Source: Piromyces finnis (lineage: Eukaryota > Neocallimastigomycota > Neocallimastigomycetes > Neocallimastigales > Neocallimastigaceae). Taken from it: a stretch of DNA of 64,000 nt. The stretch lies in assembly GCA_002104945.1 (NCBI GenBank), contig MCFH01000007.1, positions 854,001 to 918,000 on the forward strand, in the 5' to 3' direction. The notes below the pieces were generated by a model. The model did not search any database. It had not been told where the DNA came from and saw only the letters and a list, made by a program, of their open reading frames with translations. Position 1 is the stretch's first letter. Each line of letters starts with the position of its first letter. This document shows, in pieces, positions 56,275 to 64,000 of the stretch. The position numbers were made by a program, and so were the translations under genes.

Positions 56275-56352
56275 CAACCTGACGGCGAAGCCAGCTTGGG
56301 GAACCCCGAAATACAATTTTGGTGAAAAGGTACAAAACCTTTATACGTTACA

Positions 56353-57514
56353 GTGTTAATTCTTCTGAAGACGTAGCAATGATATCTAAGTTCTCTTCTA
56401 ATAGCTGGAGTATTTCTTTTCGTTTGTCTTCTGGTATAGTTTTTAAAAATATTTCACTATGTATGTATTCATTAGGTGGCAGACCTTCAATGGATTTCAG
56501 ACTATTCAAATTTCCTTCTGAAATCTTCCTAATGGTACATACCACTTTTTCTTCATTATAATATTGATTATTTATTGGCAATATCTTTTCTGCTTCTCCA
56601 CGTTTATTTACTTTACATAAACTTTCACTAATTGGATCTATGTATAATAAATTATCTATTTGTGTTTTATAATTTATTAACATATCATAAAATGGTTCTT
56701 CCTTTTCAATTATCCGGAAGTCAACCACTATTTCTAGACTTCCTATTTGTACCGGTATACGTACTATAGCGCCTTCAGAGTAGTTATCATCTGTGGTAGC
56801 TAGTCTAATACGTCCGCTACTTATTCCTACTACATCATAATCCTTAGGTAATTTCTGGTAAAAGGAAGAAGTAATAACGTTTAAGTTACTACATGTGTCC
56901 ACTAATAATTTGCCTGGTACACCATCCACCATAGCGTCAACCATAACTATATCATCTTCTGATGTTTCCTGATTTTTACTGATATAGTCATGGTGAATAT
57001 TATTCAATAGGGTGGTTGTGGCTACTATATTATTTATAGTACCTGTAACTTTTGTTGGGGCTTTTTCCAGTTTTAATCCATGAGAAAGTTGGGTTCTTAT
57101 CTTTGGACACACATTAAACAGCTGTCCATATGTAATATCACACTTGGTAGTATTTAAGCTTTCAAAGATATCGTGGTCGCTAGTAGTACCCAACATTTGT
57201 ATTTTCCTGGAAATCTTTTCTGGCTTATTTTTATCTTTTTCCCTATCTCTCTTCATGTTAATTAAGGTGGGAAGTATTCCAGAACTTTTCTTCTTAAGAG
57301 TTTCTACCTCCTCTTCGTCTTCAGTGTCCGTATAAAGAATAACATCCATATCTTCTTCTTCTTTCTGGTTAGTAGTAGACATACTTCTTTGTTTATTTCT
57401 GACGCTTTTGCTTTTCACTTTCTCTTTTTCAATACTAGGTTGGCTCAATATAGATACGTCTAGTTGTTTCCTAGATTGAGAAGTTGTTCCTTTTTCCAGA
57501 TTCTCATTTCTCAT
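56353..57514 (-). pseudogene. Element G pol, 5' portion (protease)
   Basis: Starts MRNENLEKGTTSQ on minus. Charged N-terminal linker, then a retropepsin-like domain VPGKLLVDTCSNLNVITSSF with DTC where DTG or DSG is usual, then IRLATTDDNYSEG. It ends ENLDIIATSSEELTL at the LTR-C insertion; the next residues are at 49946. The frame just upstream (57515-57794) is offset by one base at an A run, so this copy is also frameshifted between linker and protease. Confidence 0.85.
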
Positions 57515-57516
57515 AT

Positions 57517-57801
57517 CATTTTCTTTTTTTTTCTAATAGCAGGTGTAGTTATAAGCTGAGGATTTTCTTTTAAGGTTCGTGACTTCCTTTTATTTGCAGT
57601 ATCATCTTCATCTTCATCATTTGCTTTCCTTCTTGCGGCGGCTATAACATGCTCATAGTTAGAGTACTCTTCTTCTTCGCATTCAGACAAGTTAGAATAT
57701 TTGAAATTTTCTAATTCTTCTTTCTCATTATCTTGATAATAATTAAGTGAAGCTATTTTTGAGGTACTGGGAGTGCTTCCCCTCCCATTACCTAGTTTAA
57801 A
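57517..57801 (-). other. Minus-one frame linking G gag to pol
   Basis: From the heptamer at 57801-57795 the -1 frame is open for about 93 codons (LGNGRGSTPSTSKIASLNYY and on) and ends at TGA (57517-57519), just after a nine-base A run. One more A would join it to the frame of MRNENLEKG, which suggests a recent indel in an originally continuous pol frame. Confidence 0.6.
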
Positions 57802-58679
57802 TGCTTTTCCCTAATTTTCTTTTTATTCTCTTCTACAATAGCATTTAACTTAGGACAATGGTACTGATAATGACCCTTTTCATTACAAAAGAAGCAAGTC
57901 TTGATAGAAAGGTTCTTCATTTTCTTAGTTAATTCCTCCATAGGATCCGTATTATTACTACTGGAATTATTAATTTGAAATTTATTGTTCTTCTCATAGA
58001 TATCCATCTTCCTTTCATTCTTGAATTTATTTCTTCTATCATGACGGGAAAAATTTGATATATCCTGGTTACTAACTCTGGAGCGGTTCCTCAAGTTCAG
58101 TCTGTCACCATCTTCGGCAAGTTTATATGCTACTGATAAGGAAGCCTCTTTAGCTCTTCGTACATTTTCCCAAGCCTTATAGTTAGGCTCAATAGAATCC
58201 AAGTAATCTTCTACATCAATTTTTCTCCTACGTTTCTTATCCAGTTTTACATATAAGGAGCGGTATCTAATGTTAAAATCTTTGACCTTCTCGTTTTTTC
58301 CTATTTTCATATCTCTAAGTTCTTTAAGGAGTTCTACCTGGTCTTCTTTAACTCCATAAAACTCTTCTAAGATATCAACGACTTCCTTAAGAGAAAGATA
58401 TTTTAAGTTTTGTACTTCATCCTCGTCTTCTGATTCACTATCCTCTTCATCCACCCTGTTTGGATTTAAGTCTTGGATAAGTTCGTTAGGTGTTCCTACT
58501 GTAGTAAATAAACACGTTAAGAATATCATCCTTGGACTCTTGATTTCTTGTAACATAGCCCAATACTTGAGTTGGCTATGCCAAGTCTTTATATCTAAAT
58601 TTTCTTCTGATAATCTTGTAACATGCTTGAGTTCTTTCATTAACTTAGCAAAATCGATGGATTCTGAAGAACTGGTCAT
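57792..58679 (-). CDS. Gag protein of element G
   Basis: 295 residues from ATG 58679. The N-terminal half is predicted capsid (acidic DEEDSESEDEDE segment, then YRSLYVKLDKKRRRKIDVED). A basic linker follows, then one zinc knuckle CFFCNEKGHYQYHC near the C-terminus and a Lys-rich end. It would form the particle and bind RNA. The stop is preceded directly by a slippery heptamer. A run of about 25 A precedes the ATG on the coding strand. The frame itself is intact, although pol of this element is broken. Confidence 0.88.
   Translation of the reverse strand: MTSSSESIDFAKLMKELKHVTRLSEENLDIKTWHSQLKYWAMLQEIKSPRMIFLTCLFTTVGTPNELIQDLNPNRVDEEDSESEDEDEVQNLKYLSLKEVVDILEEFYGVKEDQVELLKELRDMKIGKNEKVKDFNIRYRSLYVKLDKKRRRKIDVEDYLDSIEPNYKAWENVRRAKEASLSVAYKLAEDGDRLNLRNRSRVSNQDISNFSRHDRRNKFKNERKMDIYEKNNKFQINNSSSNNTDPMEELTKKMKNLSIKTCFFCNEKGHYQYHCPKLNAIVEENKKKIREKHLN
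57795..57801 (-). promoter_or_regulatory. TTTAAAC -1 frameshift heptamer
   Basis: On minus, the zero frame reads CAT TTA AAC TAG, a perfect X-XXY-YYZ slip site directly before the gag stop. The -1 frame continues into the gag-pol linker. Confidence 0.7.
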
Positions 58680-58996
58680 TTTTTTTTTTTTTTTTTTTTT
58701 TTTTTATGAATATTTTATTTTATTATTACTAATATTTTATTATTTATTAATACTGAAATTTTGATTTATTAATAATAATAAAATATTATATTTAATTTCA
58801 AATATAATATTTTTTAATCGAAAGTATATTAGAATATATTAAAAACATAAAATTTAAATTTTTTAACTCATTTAAATTTTTTTTTTTGTAATTTTACCTA
58901 AGATTAATCATGCCTTTATATATATATACTTTATTATTTATTATTTTTTATATATATTCTTTATCTTAATGTTTATCATTTTTAAATAGCATATTT
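58680..58996. other. A+T-rich sequence upstream of element G gag
   Basis: Long T run at 58680-58705, then spacer. No 5' LTR of G recognisable here. Confidence 0.5.
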
Positions 58997-59305
58997 TTAA
59001 CAATATTTCTTAAATTTACAGTAATCTCTGTCATCGAATTTATGCATACAGCAATTACATGCAGAAACTGGATAACAAACAGGTAAACCTCCATTATGAT
59101 AACATTCTATACAACTGTTCTTACTTCCAATGATTTGTTGGTGTAAAGTTTCTACATCTTTAGATAAAATTATTTTGCTTTCATTTTTAGATTCATCGAC
59201 AGTAGAAATGTTTTTATTTTCAGCATTGATATTTTCAGAATCAATACTCTTTGATAAAACGGCTAAAGTATTAACGGCAGCAAGTAATAAATAAGCTAAT
59301 TTCAT
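58997..59305 (-). CDS. Small secreted Cys-rich protein
   Basis: 102 residues, single exon, ATG at 59305. Residues 1-20 (MKLAYLLLAAVNTLAVLSKS) are a signal peptide. An acidic, Ser/Asn-rich linker follows, and a C-terminal domain of about 39 residues with eight Cys: CIEC, then LPVC, SACNCC, DYC and KKYC. The even Cys number suggests disulfides. It resembles fungal small secreted Cys-rich proteins in plan only; no family recognised. It lies between G gag and a truncated LTR-H and may be a host gene trapped in the cluster. A TATTTATTTATT-rich stretch lies upstream. Confidence 0.72.
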   Translation of the reverse strand: MKLAYLLLAAVNTLAVLSKSIDSENINAENKNISTVDESKNESKIILSKDVETLHQQIIGSKNSCIECYHNGGLPVCYPVSACNCCMHKFDDRDYCKFKKYC

Positions 59306-60194
59306 TTTGAGTAGATTTATTTAATTATTTTGATTTATTAATTGTTTTTGATATTTTATTTATTTATTTTTTTTTTAATTTATTTATTTATTTATTTGCT
59401 AGGTTTACTTAATTGTATTTTTCGTTTAGAATTTATTATCGTTATTAATTATTATTTTATTTGATTATAATTTTTACTTGTATCTTTTAATTTATATGTT
59501 TACTTAAATTTTTATCTTTTGTTAAATTAGTAATACTATGTTACAATGCTTCTTCAACTACATCAATTAACAATATTAATATATATTTCTTTTTTTTTTT
59601 ATTTTTAATTATTTTAATTGTGCAACAAAGCAATTAACTTTATTACTATTTTTAACACTCCCATAAAAAATTTTTAAGTCTAACTGTTAACAATTATTAT
59701 AATTAATATATGCTATTATAATAAAACTACTATGATATTCTTAATTATCCCCGATATCTCCACCATTAATTATGTTACGGTTCGAATAAGATATCATAAT
59801 TTTAAATAATAGTAATATTTTATTTTATTTTATTTTGTTTTGTTTTGTTTTATTTTATTTTATTTTTTTTTTTTATTTTATTTTATTTTTTTTTTTTTAT
59901 ATATTCAATTTTTAGTAATTTTTTTTAAAAACTTGCGTACATTTTGAAACTATCCATCTTTTGGAATTTAATGATTTTGGATAGCTAAAATTTTAAATTA
60001 ATTCCATTCGTAATATATGGATCATTCATTGTAACATATATTAATTAAGTCATTAATATATATTATGAATCATCTATTAATATTAGAACAGATAAATTTT
60101 TAATTTATATTTAATAAATTTTTAATTTGCTTTACCTTTAGTATTTTTAATTTCATATATTAACTAATAGACTTAAAGCATATAATAAATTTAT
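59306..60194. other. A+T-rich region with pentanucleotide repeats
   Basis: Upstream of the small secreted protein gene. (TTTTA)n with TTTTG variants lies at about 59818-59890. The inverted repeat CTATCCA/TGGATAG lies near 59950-59985. No gene seen. Confidence 0.6.
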
Positions 60195-60276
60195 ATTATC
60201 CTATTAATTATGTCCTTTTTTAGACAAAAAGATTAATTTTTATGTAAAGGTATCTTCTGTTATTTGTGTAACAATT
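60195..60276 (-). repeat. 82-bp repeat also found beside element G pol
   Basis: Matches 46923-47004. Probably a truncated second LTR of element G, cut on its right by an LTR-H fragment. Confidence 0.5.
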
Positions 60277-60471
60277 TATCAATACGTTACATTACGTTAA
60301 GTGAAATTTTTGTTATAATTAACTTTAATTAATAATAAATAATAAAATAATTTTTGTAGAAGAATCTTAATTATTAATAAATTAATTATTAGTAATAAAT
60401 AGAAAAATTTAGAAGAATAAATAGTTTAGTTTAGTAAAAGAATTATAACACCTTCTCGAAGTAATATTAAT
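60277..60471 (+). mobile_element. Truncated LTR-H fragment
   Basis: Begins TATCAATACG like the LTRs of element H and follows them for about 195 bp with scattered differences, then is cut by an LTR-A fragment. It confirms the unusual LTR-H start at an independent locus. Confidence 0.8.
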
Positions 60472-60530
60472 TGTAAAGATATCAAACGCCTCAGCTTGAT
60501 ATCTTTAATGTAACTTAAGCCACAAGTATT
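60472..60530 (+). mobile_element. LTR-A 5' fragment
   Basis: First 59 bp of an LTR-A of the variant type seen in A3 (CCTCAGCTTGATATC), cut by the LTR of element A4. Confidence 0.8.
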
Positions 60531-61141
60531 TGTAAAGTCGACACAAAAGAATAGATTAGGATATCTATTCTATTACAATAACACTAAAGATTTATATAAA
60601 ATTGTTTTGTTAAAAAAATATCTTTTATTATAATAGAAATTATATTAATAACAATTACATCGATAAAATGATGAAAAATATCTTCTATTTATATTTTTCC
60701 TAAATACATTTATATTATATTATAACTATTTATTTAAAATATATTATTATTTAAAATCTACACTAAAATCTTAATTATTAATAAATATTTAAACTATAAC
60801 TATTTTTAGTAAAATACAATTGGCAATTCAAATTAAGTACTATTCAATTTGAATATGTGCCCATGTATTATTGATATATTAAACATTTAATAATTATATA
60901 CTAGATGTCTATTTCTATTACAAAACAATACTAAAACTAGGGGTTTGAATTGAGAATTTTAATTTATTTGTTAAACATTAAGAATAAACTAATAATTTAT
61001 TTTGTTTTAAACTTTAATTATTAATAAATAAATTATGTCCCATTTTCTTTTTCTGTAATATAATTCGTGTAACTTAAACAATAATATTTATGGCTTAAGT
61101 TACATTAAAGATATCAATCTGTGGCGTTTGATATCTTTACA
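60531..61141 (-). repeat. 3' LTR of family A element 4
   Basis: 611 bp on minus, followed (reading minus upstream) by the AGAGAGAGAGA purine tract and family A pol. Its distal end reads TGTCGACTTTACA, unlike the GTTCAACATTACA of other copies. Confidence 0.9.
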
Positions 61142-61177
61142 ATCTCTCTCTCTAAGTCGAGCTCCTGCGAGATTAAT

Positions 61178-61960
61178 TTATAAAGAATCCTTTCTCGAAG
61201 GAATTTCAATTACAAATGGTTGGTATCTATGCTTAATTAGATTGCCAACTTTATTCTTTCTTATTCTCATGGAGGAGTCATTCAACTTATGTTTTGACTT
61301 TTTAGAGTTTCTTTCGAACTCTTGTATTAATTGTTTGTCCGGGATCTGATCTTCAGAAACCCAAGTGGATTTGTCAAATCCTTTCCACGATAACTTATAA
61401 AATGTCTCACCATTAACAGATTTCATCTTCTCAATTTTTTCTGGAATTTTTTCAATTAAATCTGTGTTAAGATGAATATTTCTTTTCCTACTATTAGACC
61501 TATCTATAAACTCGTTTTCAAAGTATGGTTCTAACAATGAGACATGAAAGACTGGATGACATCTCATTGTCTTTGGGAGTTTCAATTTAAAAGCGAGAGA
61601 ACTAACTTTTTCAATTATTTCAAATGGACCAAGCATTTGAGGTGCTAATTTCTTCTTCAAGTTAGTTCCCGGAGAATCTTTCAATAACCATACCTTCTTT
61701 CCCACTTCAAATTCCGGGGGACTCATTCTTTTCATATCGGCATATTTCTTATATGTTTCTTTTGCTTTTTCTAAGCTTTCTTTTAATAATTTAAAGTTTT
61801 TATTCATATCAATTACTCTTTGTTCAGCTCTACTAGGTCTATCATTAGCCGGGATTTCCAAGCTGAACTTTGGATGAAAACCATAATTAGCAAAGAATGG
61901 GGATTGATTTATAGATTGCTGTAAAGTGTTATTATATGCAAATTCAGCAAATGGAATAAG
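61178..61960 (-). pseudogene. Family A element 4, integrase C-terminus and chromodomain
   Basis: Minus frame from LIPFAEFAYNN through LGPFEIIEKV and the chromodomain-like YKLSWKGF segment to the normal stop. Upstream pol is replaced at 61960/61961 by a plus-strand fragment of the same family. Confidence 0.9.
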
Positions 61961-63124
61961 ATTTTTACTAAATTAGACCTTAAATCCGCTTATAATTTTG
62001 TTCGTATTAAAGAAGGTGATGAATACAAAACGGCTTTTCGTACTAGATATAGGCATTTTGAATATCTGGTTATGCCTTTTGGATTAAAGAATGCACCTGC
62101 AACTTTTCAACACTTTATTAACGATGTTCTTAGTGACTATTTAGACGATTTTGTTATCTCATATATTGATGATATTCTTATTTATTCTAATAATATCGAA
62201 GAACATCATGAGCATGTTAAAAAGGTACTTAAGAAACTACTTGAAAATAATCTTTATGTTAAATTAGAAAAATGTGAGTTTGATGTTGAGAAAACCACTT
62301 TTCTTGGTTATGTCATTTCAAAGAATGGATTGCAAATGGATGAAAATAAAGTTAAAGCAATTCTCGATTGGCCGGTTCCTAAGAATGTTAAAGAGGTTCA
62401 GTCTTTTATTGGTTTATGTAACTATTACAGAATTTTTATTAAAGACTTTGCTAAAATTGTAAACCCTCTTCACAAACTCACTAGAAAGAATGTTGCTTTT
62501 AACTGGGTGAAAGAAGATCAGGACGCTTTTATTTTATTAAAATCTCTGTTCACGTCAGCTCCTATTCTGAAACATGCGGATAGTAATAATCAATTTATTG
62601 TAGAAACTGATGCTAGTAATTATGCTGTCGGTGCTATTCTCTCTCAAGAATTTGATGGCAAATTACATCCTATTGCATTTCTTTCTAAAAGTTTGACGAG
62701 TTGTCAAAGAAACTATCCTATATATGACAAGGAACTTTTAGCTATTGTAGTTGCTCTTGAAGAATGGCGTCATTATTTAGAAGGTGCACGCCATCCGTTC
62801 ATAATTTATACTGATCACAAGAATTTAACATTTCCTAGAAAACCTGAAATGTTATCTCAGAAACAAATTAGATGGAATTTGTTCTTATCCAGATTTGATT
62901 TTAAACTCATTTATAAAGCTGGAAAGAAATCCGGTAAGCCTGATATCCTGTCTCGTAGAAGTGACCATTTAGAGAATAATATTAATTCTGATGTTTCTTG
63001 TCTTACTATTTCGTTTCATCATAGCGATAACAAACCGTTAATCGATTCTATTTTATTAGAACTTAAAAATGACGATTTGTTTAATTCTATTGTCCAATTT
63101 AAAATGAATGGTTCTACATGTAAT
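61961..63124 (+). pseudogene. Family A pol fragment (RT to integrase start)
   Basis: Open from [14 protein letters not shown] through SYIDDILIY, RNase H and DILSRRSDHL to FKMNGSTCN, where LTR-E of element J begins. It starts at the RT motif at which element A3 (46924) stops, so the two may be halves of one copy. Confidence 0.9.
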
Positions 63125-63491
63125 TGTAACGAAATATTATAATAATAAACACACACACTCCAATGTATCAAATATATATATATATTTTTTAATAATGTTT
63201 ATTTATTAAATTTATTATTATAATACGACTAACTCGCTAGGTCAGTGTATTATCAAACTAAAGACGAAATAAAAAAACTAATTTTTATCAATTATTAATA
63301 AAAACACTAAAGAACTATTTTATCTTTCTTATTCTCTCTTTTATACATGAAAATTATTTTTTTTTAATACAATTTGATAAGTGAATTAATTACTTAATGA
63401 TTGGTTATAAAAATATAATTATGAAATTTTCATTAATCTAACCTTAATGATTTTCTAGTCTAACCCTTATCATTAGATATACTTCATTACA
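63125..63491 (-). repeat. 3' LTR (LTR-E) of element J
   Basis: 367 bp; reads TGTAATGAAG...TTCGTTACA on minus. Same family as the solo copy at 28789-29158. Left flank GTAAT/TGTAAT would be the target copy; the right LTR lies outside the window. Confidence 0.9.
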
Positions 63492-63527
63492 AGCTCCTCC
63501 TCTAAATTCGGATTCCAGACGAATTTA
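63492..63527 (-). promoter_or_regulatory. Element J polypurine tract and 3' stem-loop
   Basis: On minus: stem TAAATTCG, loop TCTGGAATC, stem CGAATTTA (8 bp), then GAGGAGGAGCT and the LTR. Loop identical to element H, stem different. Confidence 0.7.
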
Positions 63528-63536
63528 TAAGCTAAT

Positions 63537-63540
<4 letters not shown>

Positions 63541-63568
<28 letters not shown>
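63541..63568. repeat. Poly-T tract
   Basis: Twenty-eight T between the stem-loop and the element J pol stop. Confidence 0.95.
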
Positions 63569-63571
<3 letters not shown>

Positions 63572-64000
63572 GGGTCTTGTTGAATTCTCTTAGCTTTGCT
63601 GGACAGTTCAGATTTTCTTCGGGTTCCCATGAGGCTTCTGAAATAGGATATCCTTTCCATTTGATCAAGTACTGAGTTTTGTTATAGCGTCTTCTTTTGT
63701 CCAGAATTTCTTCTACTTCGTATTCCTCCTCTTCGTTTATAATGACAGGTGGTGGAGGTTGAACTTTTCGGTTTGTACTTTTCCCTTCGAAGTAAGGCTC
63801 GAGAGATGATTTATGGAATACCGGATCAATCTTCATGTTACCAGGGAGTTTCAATTTGAATGAGACTTCTGATATTTGTTGTTCAATTTCATAGGGACCG
63901 AGTTTCCGAGGGGTGAATTTTTTATTTCCCTTAACTAAATTATTATTGATTAACCATACCTTTTCTCCTGGTTTGAATGACGGGCCTGGTTGTCTATGTC
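63567..64000 (-). CDS. Element J pol C-terminus (GPY/F module, chromodomain), partial
   Basis: Open on minus from the window edge to the stop at 63567: [44 protein letters not shown] and a canonical chromodomain ([20 protein letters not shown], then [11 protein letters not shown]). It is the C-terminal end of a Ty3 chromovirus pol, closest in this window to element I. The rest lies beyond 64000, so intactness is unknown. Confidence 0.92.

Larger units (their letters stand above)
49947..56352 (-). mobile_element. Solo LTR-C, interrupted by LTR-L and element H
   Basis: LTR-C proper is 437 bp after removing LTR-L, element H and their target copies. It is flanked by GTGTT at 49942-49946 and 56353-56357 and inserted in element G pol. 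Confidence 0.92.

Noticed and set aside
61128-61349. 73-codon plus frame opposite element A4 pol
   Set aside because: Antisense shadow of the chromodomain region of A4.
1-64000. CRISPR arrays, bacterial operons, ribosome binding sites, rRNA
   Set aside because: None seen; introns, LTR retrotransposons and fungal dockerins show the DNA is eukaryotic.

Overview
The window looks like nuclear DNA of an anaerobic gut fungus (Neocallimastigomycota). Three things point there: extreme A+T content with long homopolymer and microsatellite tracts, short GT-AG introns, and a secreted glycoside hydrolase carrying three fungal CBM10-type dockerins. A SAXO-type axonemal microtubule protein fits a lineage with flagellated zoospores. 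The species assignment is inference; the gene calls rest on translated motifs and splice sites read by eye.

Layout 1-18,200 (host genes). There are five host genes. A six-exon SAXO/FAM154-like gene lies on minus (133-2193). A two-exon single-pass membrane protein of unknown function lies on minus (5199-6515). A GH114 endo-polygalactosaminidase-like enzyme with three dockerins and a Thr/Lys tail lies on plus (11066-12607). A tandem pair of paralogous Cys-rich four-helix membrane proteins lies on plus (14054-14906 and 16209-17241). They are separated by kilobases of A+T-rich spacer.

Layout 18,200-64,000 (retrotransposon cluster). Two broken Ty1/Copia remnants are followed by at least nine Ty3 (Metaviridae-type) families or fragments, nested in one another. 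Two copies are full length with paired LTRs, 5-bp target duplications and open gag-pol: a chromovirus called family A (35397-41610) and a chromodomain-less element called family H (51094-56274). Families I, J, G and K are partial or broken. Solo LTRs A, B, C, E, F and L have target duplications that allow the insertion order to be read. At 34.8-42.9 kb, K gag was hit by LTR-C, then LTR-B, then element A and LTR-F. At 49.9-56.4 kb, G pol was hit by LTR-C, then LTR-L and element H. A small secreted Cys-rich protein gene (58997-59305, minus) survives inside the cluster.

Most notable signals. (1) A stem-loop with a near-invariant 9-nt loop (TCTGGAATC or TCTGGTATC) and compensating stem changes sits between the pol stop and the polypurine tract in three families. 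(2) Families A and H have a TATA box, then an 11-14 nt LTR segment complementary to the primer site next to the LTR, as in Tf1/sushi self-priming. (3) The LTRs of H end in TATCA...TGATA instead of TG...CA, with a clean 5-bp duplication. (4) G gag ends on a TTTAAAC slippery heptamer abutting its stop codon.
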